DNA from: Ornithinimicrobium sp.
GTDB lineage: Bacteria; Actinomycetota; Actinomycetes; Actinomycetales; Dermatophilaceae
Assembly: GCA_030145965.1 (NCBI GenBank)
Contig: JASKZT010000223.1
Coordinates: 1-6,425, forward strand
Direction: 5' to 3'
Length of the DNA: 6,425 nt
The notes under the pieces are model-generated. The model did no database searches and was not told the origin of the DNA. It was given only the letters and a program-made list of their open reading frames with translations. The translations under genes were made by a program, and so were the position numbers. Position 1 is the first letter of the stretch; each line of letters begins with the position of its first letter. This document shows positions 1 to 6,083 of the stretch, in pieces.

Positions 1-54
1 TCGCCGGTCATGTTCATCGTGAAGACCTGCCCGGTGCCGGAGATGCGGTCGCCG
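1..54. repeat. Left arm of a long inverted repeat (partner 134-187)
   Basis: Positions 1-54 are the reverse complement of 134-187 with a single difference (G at 36 faces T at 152, where C would be expected at 152). Paired positions sum to 188. The arm touches the window edge, so its real length may be greater. The match stops at 54/134; only 56-57 with 131-132 pair beyond it. The central 79 bases (55-133) do not pair. Confidence 0.9.
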
Positions 55-133
55 TGGTCGACGGAGCGCACGAAGCCCGACCCGTCGATCTCGACGTGGC
101 TGGCCGGCAGGGACAGCACGTCGAAGATCTCCG
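1..133 (-). pseudogene. Inverted fragment of the same SRPBCC gene (N-terminal part), running off the left edge
   Basis: Read on the - strand from about 131 down to 1, this stretch encodes EIFDVLSLPASHVEIDGSG, then FVRSVDH, then GDRISGTGQVFTMNMTG. The first part is the classic N-terminal region of a SRPBCC domain (a helix, then an 'IDGSG' turn). The last part, encoded by 54-1, is the same peptide that the + strand encodes from 135 on. The fragment therefore carries the piece missing from the + strand gene, pointing the opposite way. It has no start codon of its own in view, because what precedes it on the - strand (187-134) is antisense of the + strand copy. It may continue left of the window. 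It is either half of a fold-back artefact or a truncated inverted duplicate. Confidence 0.65.
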
Positions 134-473
134 CGGCGACCGCATCTCCGGTACCGGGCAGGTCTTCACGATGAACATGACCGGCGACCACATGGGCGGC
201 GACTACCAGACCGACAACCACGTCACCGGGTATGACGACGGGCGGCTCCTCGCGTGGCGCACCGCCCCGGCCGGCACCGAGCCGCCCGGCTGGCAGTGGG
301 TCTGGCAGCTGCAGCCCTACGGGCCGGACAGCACCGAGGTGAGCCTCACCTACGACTGGAGCAGCGTGACGGACAAGGCGCTGCTGGCCAAGGTGTCCTT
401 CCCGTTGGTGGAGGAGCGCCAGCTCGAGGAGAGCCTCGACAACCTGGCCGCGAAGGTCGGCTCCTCCGCCTGA
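54..473 (+). CDS. SRPBCC (START/polyketide-cyclase-like) family protein, C-terminal part; N-terminus of this reading frame is chimeric
   Basis: The reading frame opens at a GTG at 54 and stops with TGA at 471-473 (139 codons), but only about 135-473 looks like true coding sequence. That part reads as the body of a small SRPBCC domain: a strand with GDRISGTGQVFTMNMTG, then DNHVTGYDDGRLLAWRT, then WQWVWQLQPYG and EVSLTYDWSSV, and a closing helix with EERQLEESLDNLAAKVG. This alternation of strands and a long C-terminal helix is typical of the fold, which usually holds a hydrophobic ligand. The specific role cannot be told. The first 27 residues (54-134) are the antisense of a segment that, on the - strand, encodes the normal preceding part of such a protein, so the GTG start is almost certainly wrong. 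No Shine-Dalgarno site precedes it. A hairpin follows 19 bases after the stop. I am sure of the family body and doubtful of everything before 135. Confidence 0.7.
   Translation: MVDGAHEARPVDLDVAGRQGQHVEDLRGDRISGTGQVFTMNMTGDHMGGDYQTDNHVTGYDDGRLLAWRTAPAGTEPPGWQWVWQLQPYGPDSTEVSLTYDWSSVTDKALLAKVSFPLVEERQLEESLDNLAAKVGSSA
134..187. repeat. Right arm of the long inverted repeat (partner 1-54)
   Basis: This is the partner of 1-54, 53 of 54 bases matching in inverted orientation. It lies within the credible coding part of the SRPBCC gene and encodes roughly GDRISGTGQVFTMNMTG on the + strand. Near-identity at the DNA level, including codon third positions, argues for a very recent event or an artefact rather than two old paralogues. 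Confidence 0.9.
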
Positions 474-491
474 GCGACCTCCTACCCGCGC

Positions 492-517
492 GACGGGGCC
501 GCCGTGGCGGCCCCGTC
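492..517 (+). terminator. Hairpin terminator after the SRPBCC gene
   Basis: The arms 492-502 and 507-517 pair perfectly over 11 bases (GACGGGGCCGC with its complement) around a 4-base loop, and are nearly all G and C. The hairpin starts 19 bases after the TGA at 471-473. Only a short T run (523-525) follows, as is common for intrinsic terminators in GC-rich actinobacteria. It separates the SRPBCC gene from the polyketide synthase operon, so the latter probably has its own promoter between about 518 and 564. Confidence 0.65.
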
Positions 518-564
518 CGCGGTTTCGACAGGAGATACGGGCGCTCCTGACCCGACAATGGCTC

Positions 565-1770
565 ATGGCAGTCACGCTGAGGTCCCTCGAAACCGCCGTC
601 CCCGCCACCGTCCTGCACCAGGACGAGGTGAGGGAGGTCTTCTCCACCCAGCCGGGGTTGAGCCGGCTCGCCTCCCGCCTGACGTCGGCGGCCTTCAGCA
701 CCTCCGGGATCGAGACGCGGTACACGGCCGTGGCGGAGATGGTCCTCACCGCCGCGGTGGACGACCCGGTCTTCTTCGACCCCGGCTCGCGGCGGATCCT
801 CAACCCCTCCACCGCGACCCGCAACGCGCTCTACGTCAGTGCGGCCACCGACCTCTTCGAGCGGGCTGCCGCCGCCGCGCTCGCCTCCGCCGAGGGCATC
901 GAGGCGGAGGACGTCACCCACGTCATCACGGTCTCGTGCACGGGCTTCTTCTGCCCCGGCCCGGACTACCGGGTGGTGCGCGCGCTCGGGCTCAGCCCGT
1001 CGGTGCAGCGCTACCACCTGGGCTTCATGGGCTGCTACGCCGCGTTCCCCGCCCTGCGCCAGGCGACGACGATCTGCCGTGCCGACCCGGACGCCGTCGT
1101 GCTCGTCGTCAGCGCCGAGCTGTGCTCGCTGCACGTGCGGGTCACCGATGACCCCGACACGATCCTGGGTGCCTCGCTCTTCGGCGACGGGGCCGCGGCC
1201 GCCGTCCTGACCGGCCGCGACCTGCCGAGCGAGCGCGCGGTCCTGCGGATGGACGACTTCGAGACCGTCCTCACGCCCGTCGGCGAGGAGGCGATGGCGT
1301 GGAACATCGGTGACAACGGCTTCGAGATGGTGCTCGGGACGTACGTGCCGCACATCATCGACGAGCACGTCACCGCAGCGCTGGCCCCCCTCCTGGCCCG
1401 CGACCCGTCCGTCGACGGCCGCCCCTACGAGGACGTCGAGCACTGGGCCGTGCACCCCGGCGGGCGCAGCATCGTCGACAAGGTCGAGGCCCGGCTCGGG
1501 CTGCGTCCCGAGCAGGTCCGCGCGTCGCGGGAGACGCTGCGCGACTACGGCAACATGAGCAGCGCCACCGTGATGTTCGTGCTCAAGCACATCCTCGAGC
1601 AGCCGTCGACGCAGCCCTCGGAGCGGATCTGCGCGATGGCCTTCGGGCCGGGCCTGACCGTCGAGACCGCGCTCCTGACCAAGGTGGGTGCCGGGACGAG
1701 CGTCAGCGAGCCGGCTGGCGCCCACGCCGAGACCGCCGCCGACGTCCGCGAGCCCGCCGGCGTCCGGTGA
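565..1770 (+). CDS. Type III polyketide synthase (chalcone synthase-like; candidate alkylresorcinol/alkylpyrone synthase)
   Basis: A 401-residue homodimeric-type ketosynthase expected to load an acyl-CoA starter, extend it with malonyl-CoA and cyclise the chain. The thiolase-fold catalytic triad is intact: Cys157 in GFMGCYAAFPAL, His297 in HWAVHPGGRS and Asn330 in DYGNMSSATVMFVL. Spacing closely matches chalcone synthase (Cys164, His303, Asn336). VSCTGFFCPGPDY (about 126-138) and LFGDGAAAAVLTG are further family motifs. The C-terminal GFGPG motif reads AFGPG at 359-363. About 30 residues follow it as an Ala/Glu/Val-rich, probably disordered tail. ATG 565 is the only plausible in-frame start; the nearest GGAG (531-534) is about 30 bases away, so initiation may be leaderless or Shine-Dalgarno-independent. 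The stop overlaps the methyltransferase start. By comparison with srsA of Streptomyces griseus, a long-chain acyl starter and a resorcinol or pyrone product are likely, but sequence alone does not fix either. Confidence 0.95.
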   Translation: MAVTLRSLETAVPATVLHQDEVREVFSTQPGLSRLASRLTSAAFSTSGIETRYTAVAEMVLTAAVDDPVFFDPGSRRILNPSTATRNALYVSAATDLFERAAAAALASAEGIEAEDVTHVITVSCTGFFCPGPDYRVVRALGLSPSVQRYHLGFMGCYAAFPALRQATTICRADPDAVVLVVSAELCSLHVRVTDDPDTILGASLFGDGAAAAVLTGRDLPSERAVLRMDDFETVLTPVGEEAMAWNIGDNGFEMVLGTYVPHIIDEHVTAALAPLLARDPSVDGRPYEDVEHWAVHPGGRSIVDKVEARLGLRPEQVRASRETLRDYGNMSSATVMFVLKHILEQPSTQPSERICAMAFGPGLTVETALLTKVGAGTSVSEPAGAHAETAADVREPAGVR

Positions 1771-2468
1771 TCGTCCCGTCCCTCGCCCACCGCGACCGGG
1801 ACGCCACCGAGCAGATGGACGACCCGGCCTGCGACGAGGCGGCCCTGCGGCGCACCTACGCCTCGTTCCGCGTCGTCAACGCCGTCGTCGCCGGCTGGCG
1901 CGCGACCTACCGCCGGCACGTGCAGCCGGCGCTGCCGCGCGACCGTCCGGTCAGCGTGCTCGACCTCGGCTGCGGCGGCGGCGACCTGGCCCGCTCGCTC
2001 GGGCGGTGGCTGGCGCGCGACGGGTATGCCGCCCACGTCACCGGTGCGGACCCCGACCCGCGGGCGTTCGCCTGGGCGGCCGCGCGGCCGGAGGTGCCGC
2101 GCGTGACCTTCCGTCGGGCCAGCGGGGGCGAGCTCGTCGCCGAGGGGGCGAGGTTCGACGTCGTGGTGTCCAACCACGTCCTGCACCACCTCGACGACGA
2201 GCAGCGGCGGGTCTTCCTCGACGACTCGCGGCGGCTGGCCGGTGCCGCGGTCGTGCACAGCGACATCCACCGCAGCCGGGCCGCCTACGCCCTCTTCTCC
2301 GCGGGCACGCTGCCCTTCTTCCCCGGTTCCTTCATCCGCGCCGACGGCCTGGTGTCGATCCGTCGCAGCTACACCCGGCAGGAGCTGGCCGGCGTGCTGC
2401 CCGAGGGGTGGCGCGCCGAGGCCCAGCCGCCGTGGCGCGTGCTGGCGCTGCACCCGGGTGGCGGCTGA
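1767..2468 (+). CDS. Class I SAM-dependent methyltransferase, probable tailoring O-methyltransferase of the type III PKS pathway
   Basis: A 233-residue soluble methyltransferase. SAM-binding motif I is VLDLGCGGGDLA (64-75), the acidic residue at the end of the second strand is Asp95 in VTGADPDPRA, and the post-motif region FDVVVSNHVLHHLDD (130-144) is typical of the Methyltransf_11/25-like families. The N-terminal part with EQMDDP and a Tyr/Phe-rich helix (RRTYASFRVVNAVVAGW) probably forms a lid over the substrate. I see no transmembrane segment. The GTG start at 1767 overlaps the PKS stop in GTGA, suggesting translational coupling; ATG 1815 (Met17) is an alternative start. Its position between a type III PKS and a flavin hydroxylase suggests that it methylates a phenolic or pyrone hydroxyl of the polyketide, as SrsB does in the S. 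griseus phenolic-lipid pathway. C-methylation, or a substrate outside this pathway, cannot be excluded. Confidence 0.88.
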   Translation: MIVPSLAHRDRDATEQMDDPACDEAALRRTYASFRVVNAVVAGWRATYRRHVQPALPRDRPVSVLDLGCGGGDLARSLGRWLARDGYAAHVTGADPDPRAFAWAAARPEVPRVTFRRASGGELVAEGARFDVVVSNHVLHHLDDEQRRVFLDDSRRLAGAAVVHSDIHRSRAAYALFSAGTLPFFPGSFIRADGLVSIRRSYTRQELAGVLPEGWRAEAQPPWRVLALHPGGG

Positions 2469-2469
2469 G

Positions 2470-3663
2470 GTGGCGGTCGACGTGGGGCACGGCGGTGCGG
2501 CCGGGGCGGCGTGCGACGTGCTCGTCGTGGGCGGCGGTCCCTCCGGGATGCTCCTGGCCGCCCTCCTCGCCCAGGACGGCCTCGACGTCGTGGTGCTGGA
2601 GCGGCGGACCGGTCCGGGCACCCACTCCCGGGCGATCGGCCTGCACCCGCCCGCCCTGGCCTCGCTGCAGCGTGTGGGCGTGGAGGGGCGGGCGGTGGCC
2701 GAGGGCGTGCAGATCCGGGAGGGCGTGGCCCGTGGGCAGGGCCGCGAGCTCGGCGGGCTGACGTTCGACCGTGCGTGGCCGGGGCGGCCGTTCGTCCTCG
2801 CGCTGCCGCAGCACCGCACCGAGGCCCTGCTCGAGGAGCGGCTGGCCGACCTCGCGCCGGGCGCGCTGCGGCGCGGGTGGGCGGTGCGCGAGGTGGCCGA
2901 GGACGGCGACGGGGTCGCGGTGACGGCGACCGCGGACGACGGCAGGGTCGGGACCTGGCGGGCCCGCGTGGTGGTGGGGGCCGACGGCCCGCGCAGCACC
3001 GTCCGCGAGCACGAGGGGGTGGGCGTCCGGTCCCGCGGCTACCCCGACACCTATCTCATGGGCGACTTCGCCGACACCAGCGGGAACGGGTCGCGGGCCG
3101 TGCTGCACCTGGAGCCCGACGGCATCGTCGAGTCGTTCCCGCTGCCCGGGGGCGTGCGGCGGTGGGTGGTGCACACCGGGCGGGCCAGGGCGCCGGAGTC
3201 GCCGGAGCTGCTCGCCGAGGTGGTGGCCGAGCGGACGGGACACCGGCCGGAGGTGGCGACCAGCACGATGGTCAGCGCCTTCGGTGTGCGCCGGCGCATC
3301 GTCGAGCGGATGGTGGGGCGCCGCAGCGTGCTGCTCGGGGACGCCGCCCACGAGATCAGCCCCATCGGCGGTCAGGGCATGACCCTCGGCTGGCTCGACG
3401 CGCTCGCCCTGGCGCCGCTGCTGGTGGACCACGTCCGCGCGGGGTCGACGACGCCCCTCACCGAGGTCCCCGGCCTGCGCGCCCTGGAGCGCGCGCGACT
3501 GAGGTCCGCGCACCGGGCGGCCCGCCGGGCCGAGCTGAACATGGCCGCCGGCCGGCCCCTGCCCGCGGCGGTCCGCCGCCCTCGCGACCTGGCCGTCCGG
3601 GCCCTCCTGGGCACACCCGTCCGCGACCACCTCGCCGGCGTCTTCACCATGCGCTCCCTCTGA
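2470..3663 (+). CDS. Group A FAD-dependent monooxygenase (aromatic hydroxylase-like)
   Basis: A 397-residue flavoprotein of the p-hydroxybenzoate hydroxylase superfamily. The N-terminal Rossmann motif is DVLVVGGGPSGMLLAALLAQ (from residue 16), with a Glu in VVVLERR closing the ADP-ribose site. The DG motif is VVGADGPRSTVR (Asp172) and the GD motif that holds the FAD ribityl chain is LLGDAAHEISPIGGQGM (Asp291). Length is normal for the family. Known members hydroxylate phenols or quinol precursors with NAD(P)H and O2. Following a type III PKS and a methyltransferase, it probably hydroxylates the polyketide ring, as SrsC does in S. griseus. GTG 2470 lies one base after the methyltransferase TGA. 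GTG 2458, overlapping the upstream gene by 11 bases, is an alternative that adds four residues; neither start has a strong Shine-Dalgarno site. Some relatives are reductases of prenyl or polyketide products, so the reaction stays an inference. Confidence 0.9.
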   Translation: MAVDVGHGGAAGAACDVLVVGGGPSGMLLAALLAQDGLDVVVLERRTGPGTHSRAIGLHPPALASLQRVGVEGRAVAEGVQIREGVARGQGRELGGLTFDRAWPGRPFVLALPQHRTEALLEERLADLAPGALRRGWAVREVAEDGDGVAVTATADDGRVGTWRARVVVGADGPRSTVREHEGVGVRSRGYPDTYLMGDFADTSGNGSRAVLHLEPDGIVESFPLPGGVRRWVVHTGRARAPESPELLAEVVAERTGHRPEVATSTMVSAFGVRRRIVERMVGRRSVLLGDAAHEISPIGGQGMTLGWLDALALAPLLVDHVRAGSTTPLTEVPGLRALERARLRSAHRAARRAELNMAAGRPLPAAVRRPRDLAVRALLGTPVRDHLAGVFTMRSL

Positions 3664-3678
3664 CGGGCCCTCCACCCG

Positions 3679-3713
3679 CCGGACGCGCGACCTGACGCAC
3701 GACGCGCGTCCGG
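3679..3713. terminator. Bidirectional hairpin terminator between the convergent operons
   Basis: The arms 3679-3689 (CCGGACGCGCG) and 3703-3713 pair perfectly over 11 bases, with a 13-base loop. The hairpin lies in the 65-base gap between the FAD monooxygenase stop (3661-3663) and the ribH stop (3729-3731), where both transcription units must end. No T tract is visible on either strand, so termination may be inefficient or helped by Rho. Confidence 0.65.
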
Positions 3714-3728
3714 TCGAGGCGCAGCGGG

Positions 3729-4229
3729 TCAGGGGCGGCGCGCGGTGAGGGCTCCGGCGCCGGCGGTGCGCAGGGCCATGACGGTCGCCACCGCGGCGGT
3801 CGCGGCCTCGTGGCCCTTGTCCTCGGAGGACCCGGGCAGACCGGCGCGGTCGAGGGCCTGCTGGTCGTCGTCGCAGGTGAGCACCCCGAAGCCGACGGGG
3901 AGGCCGGTGTCGACGGACACCCGGGTCAGCCCCTCCGTCGCCGCCGAGCAGACGTAGTCGAAGTGCGGCGTGCCGCCGCGGACGACGACGCCCAGGGCGA
4001 CGAGCGCGTCGTACCGGCCGGTGCGGGCCAGCCGTGCGCAGGCCACCGGCAGCTCGAAGCTGCCGGGGACCCGGACCTCGGTGACGTCCGTGACCCCCGC
4101 GTCGGCCAGGCCGCGTCGGGCGCCGTCGAGGAGCCCGGCCATGACGCGGTCGTGCCACGACGCGGCGACGACCGCGACGCTCAGGCCCTCGGCGGTGACG
4201 GTCAGGGTGGGCGCTCCGGCCTTGCTCAT
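3729..4229 (-). CDS. ribH: 6,7-dimethyl-8-ribityllumazine synthase (riboflavin synthase beta subunit)
   Basis: A cytoplasmic enzyme condensing 5-amino-6-ribitylamino-uracil with 3,4-dihydroxy-2-butanone 4-phosphate to the lumazine precursor of riboflavin. The 166-residue length is normal. Conserved features run in order: [14 protein letters not shown] (24-37), [10 protein letters not shown] (54-63, ribityl-binding region), [17 protein letters not shown] (81-97) with the catalytic His89, and the C-terminal [18 protein letters not shown] (126-143), whose Lys/Glu-rich helix contacts the substrate phosphate in family members. The ATG overlaps the ribBA stop by 4 bases (ATGA at 4229-4226), and GAGGAG lies 6 bases upstream (4236-4241), so the start is secure. 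It is the last gene of the rib operon and ends against the convergent PKS operon. Subunits of this family assemble into pentamers or 60-mer capsids. Confidence 0.97.
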   Translation of the reverse strand: MSKAGAPTLTVTAEGLSVAVVAASWHDRVMAGLLDGARRGLADAGVTDVTEVRVPGSFELPVACARLARTGRYDALVALGVVVRGGTPHFDYVCSAATEGLTRVSVDTGLPVGFGVLTCDDDQQALDRAGLPGSSEDKGHEAATAAVATVMALRTAGAGALTARRP

Positions 4230-5473
4230 GCGGTGCTCCTCATGTCGCTGGGGGTGGGGATGCCGTGCGGCGTGTGCCCGAGCCGCTCGGACTTGGTGCG
4301 CAGGTAGGCGTGCGACTCCGGCGCGGGCACGGTGCGGGAGGCCTCGGTCGAGGCGACCGTCAGGCCGAGCCGGGTGAGGGCGGCGACCTTGTCGGGGTTG
4401 TGCGTGATGAGCCGCAGCGGGCGCTCGCCCAGGCCGAGGTCGTGCAGGATCGCGGCACCGGCGGAGTAGTCGCGCGCGTCGACCGGCAGCCCGAGCGCCT
4501 CCTGCGCGGCGACCGTGTCCAGCCCCGTGTCCTGCGCGGCATACGCCCGCAGCTTGTCCAGCAGCCCGACGCCGCGTCCCTCGTGGCCGCGCAGGTAGAC
4601 GACGACCCCGCCCTCGACGGCGACGCGGCCGAGCGCGTCGTCCAGCTGCGGGCCGCAGTCGCAGCGGCGCGAGCCCAGGGCCTCGCCGGTCACGCACTCG
4701 GAGTGGAGCCGGACGAGCGGCTGCGGCCCTGGCTCCGGGCGCCCCACGAGCGCGAGGTGCTCGGCCCCGGTCACGAGGTCGCGGTAGCCGTGCACCACGA
4801 GCTCGCCGTGCGGCGTGGGCAGCACGGTGGTCGCCTCGTGGCTCACCGAGTCGTGGACGAGCCGGTGGGTGACGAGGTCGGCGATCGTCAGCACGGGCAG
4901 GTGGTGCTCGGCCGCGAGGGCGTGGACCTGGGGGCCGCGCAGCATCTGCCCCTCGTCGTCGACCAGCTCGGCGATGACGGCGACCGGCGACAGCCCCGCC
5001 AGCCGGCACAGGTCGACCGCCGCCTCGGTGTGGCCGCGGCGGGTCAGCACGCCGCCGGCGCGGGCCCGCAGCGGCACGACGTGACCGGGGCGCCGCAGCT
5101 CCGCGGCGGTCGTCGCAGGGTCCGCGAGGAGGCGCAGCGTCGTCGCCCGGTCGCTCGCGCTGATGCCGGTCGTCACGCCCACCGCCGCGTCCACGGTCAC
5201 GGTGTAGGCGGTCCGCAGCAGGTCCTCGTTGTGCTCGACCATGAGCGGCAGGTCGAGCCGGTCGGCCAGGTCCCCGGGCATGGGCGCGCAGACGTACCCC
5301 GAGCTGTGCCGCACGGTCCAACCCATCCAGGCGTCGGTCAGCGTCTGCGCGGAGAGCACGACGTCGCCCTCGTCCTCCCGGTCGGCGTCGTCCAGGACGA
5401 GGACCGGCCGCCCCTCGCGCAGCGCGTCGAGCGCCTCGGCGACGCTCCCGGCGACCGGGCCCGCGCCCCTCAC
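4226..5473 (-). CDS. ribBA: Bifunctional 3,4-dihydroxy-2-butanone 4-phosphate synthase / GTP cyclohydrolase II
   Basis: A 415-residue fusion making both substrates for lumazine synthase. The N-terminal RibB domain (about 8-205) has [14 protein letters not shown] (27-40; Glu33 and Glu35 in the acidic loop), RHSSGYVC (55-62), [12 protein letters not shown] (101-112), [10 protein letters not shown] and [16 protein letters not shown] with His148, then Glu169. Spacing of Glu33, His148 and Glu169 equals that of the Escherichia coli metal and catalytic residues. The C-terminal GTP cyclohydrolase II domain (about 215-400) has the zinc cysteines Cys260, Cys271 and Cys273 ([15 protein letters not shown]), [12 protein letters not shown], the catalytic VDARDY (Asp332, Arg334) and THNPDK with Thr357 and Lys362. 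Both halves look active. The GTG start at 5473 overlaps the ribE stop by 4 bases (GTGA), and GGAGG lies 7 bases upstream (5481-5485). The stop overlaps ribH. Confidence 0.97.
   Translation of the reverse strand: MRGAGPVAGSVAEALDALREGRPVLVLDDADREDEGDVVLSAQTLTDAWMGWTVRHSSGYVCAPMPGDLADRLDLPLMVEHNEDLLRTAYTVTVDAAVGVTTGISASDRATTLRLLADPATTAAELRRPGHVVPLRARAGGVLTRRGHTEAAVDLCRLAGLSPVAVIAELVDDEGQMLRGPQVHALAAEHHLPVLTIADLVTHRLVHDSVSHEATTVLPTPHGELVVHGYRDLVTGAEHLALVGRPEPGPQPLVRLHSECVTGEALGSRRCDCGPQLDDALGRVAVEGGVVVYLRGHEGRGVGLLDKLRAYAAQDTGLDTVAAQEALGLPVDARDYSAGAAILHDLGLGERPLRLITHNPDKVAALTRLGLTVASTEASRTVPAPESHAYLRTKSERLGHTPHGIPTPSDMRSTA
4236..4241 (-). promoter_or_regulatory. Ribosome binding site of ribH
   Basis: GAGGAG on the - strand lies 6 bases before the ribH ATG and inside the last codons of ribBA. 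It fixes the ribH start and allows fresh initiation besides coupling through the ATGA overlap. Confidence 0.8.
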
Positions 5474-6081
5474 GGGCCGACCTCCGTCTCGCCGCGGTCG
5501 GCCAGCATCGACTCCACGTACTTGGCGAGCACGTCGACCTCCACGTTGACCTCGTCACCCGGCTGCCGGGTGCCCAGGGTGGTCAGCGCCAGCGTGGTGG
5601 GGATGAGGCTCACCGCGAACGTCTCGTCGGTGCGCGCGGAGACGGTGAGCGAGACGCCGTCCAGCGCCACCGACCCCTTGAGCACGACGTAGCGCCGCAG
5701 CTGCTCGGGCAGGCTGAAGGTGAGGACCTCCCAGCGCTCGCCGGGCTCGCGGGAGAGCAGGCGGGCGGTGCCGTCGACGTGGCCCTGCACGACGTGGCCG
5801 CCGAAGCGGCCGTCGGCGCGCAGCGCCCGCTCCAGGTTGACCGGGTCGCCCGGGCGCAGCCGCCCCAGCGTGGAGCGGGCCAGCGTCTCGGCCATGACGT
5901 CGGCGGTGAAGCCGTGGGCCGTCCGCGTCGTGACGGTGAGGCAGACGCCGTCGACCGCGATCGAGTCGCCGTGCGCGGCGTCGGCGGCGACGGTGGGGGC
6001 GTGGACCTCGATGACGCTCGAGGCCTCCCCGTCGGTCCGTGCGGTCAGGCTGCCGAGCTCCTCGACGATGCCGGTGAACAT
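5470..6081 (-). CDS. ribE: Riboflavin synthase alpha chain
   Basis: The enzyme dismutates two molecules of dimethyl-ribityllumazine to riboflavin and the ribitylamino-uracil precursor. It is 203 residues long, normal for this homotrimeric protein, with two tandem lumazine-binding barrels. Repeat 1 starts with the signature [10 protein letters not shown] and has [13 protein letters not shown] (38-50). Repeat 2 begins around [12 protein letters not shown] (93-104) and has [13 protein letters not shown] (135-147). The C-terminal [17 protein letters not shown] forms the trimerisation helix of the family. The ATG start follows a perfect AGGAGG at 7 bases; the ribD stop lies just upstream (6084-6086), and the ribE stop overlaps the ribBA GTG by 4 bases. 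In some species this gene is called ribC or ribB. It follows ribD and precedes ribBA, a standard actinobacterial order. Confidence 0.97.
   Translation of the reverse strand: MFTGIVEELGSLTARTDGEASSVIEVHAPTVAADAAHGDSIAVDGVCLTVTTRTAHGFTADVMAETLARSTLGRLRPGDPVNLERALRADGRFGGHVVQGHVDGTARLLSREPGERWEVLTFSLPEQLRRYVVLKGSVALDGVSLTVSARTDETFAVSLIPTTLALTTLGTRQPGDEVNVEVDVLAKYVESMLADRGETEVGP
5481..5485 (-). promoter_or_regulatory. Ribosome binding site of ribBA
   Basis: GGAGG on the - strand lies 7 bases before the GTG at 5473, within the 3' end of ribE. It supports the GTG start that overlaps the ribE stop. Confidence 0.8.
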
Positions 6082-6083
6082 GG

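Noticed and set aside
1..187. Reading the inverted repeat as a transcription terminator or a mobile-element end
   Set aside because: The arms are coding sequence for a SRPBCC protein rather than a GC hairpin after a stop codon, and no transposase or target-site duplication is visible.
524..559. Promoter from TTCGAC (524-529) and GACAAT (554-559)
   Set aside because: The spacing is about 24 bases, too long for a standard promoter, and both boxes are weak, so I did not list it as a feature.
346..1725. Long open frame on the - strand (459 codons) opposite the polyketide synthase
   Set aside because: It is an Arg/Gly/Asp/His-rich antisense shadow of a clear type III PKS gene, with no recognisable domain; such frames are expected in very GC-rich DNA.
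2242..2469. Upstream extension of the FAD monooxygenase frame to 2242
   Set aside because: The added residues are an out-of-frame reading of the methyltransferase gene and do not resemble a flavoprotein N-terminus; the Rossmann motif fits a start at 2470 or 2458.
3664..3728. FMN riboswitch or rib regulatory element
   Set aside because: This gap lies at the 3' end of the operon and holds only the convergent hairpin. An RFN element would be expected upstream of ribD, beyond the right edge.
2332..4158. 608-codon - strand frame across the FAD monooxygenase and ribH
   Set aside because: It crosses the convergent terminator and two well-supported genes, and has shadow composition (Arg/Pro/Gly-rich) without motifs.
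4230..5558. Extension of the ribH frame upstream to 5558
   Set aside because: The sequence before the ATG at 4229 is a shadow of ribBA; ribH has its own ribosome binding site and begins with the normal N-terminus.
4265..5692. 475-codon + strand frame opposite ribBA and ribE
   Set aside because: It is antisense of two genes with all catalytic motifs intact. The composition is low in structure-forming residues and no family is recognised.
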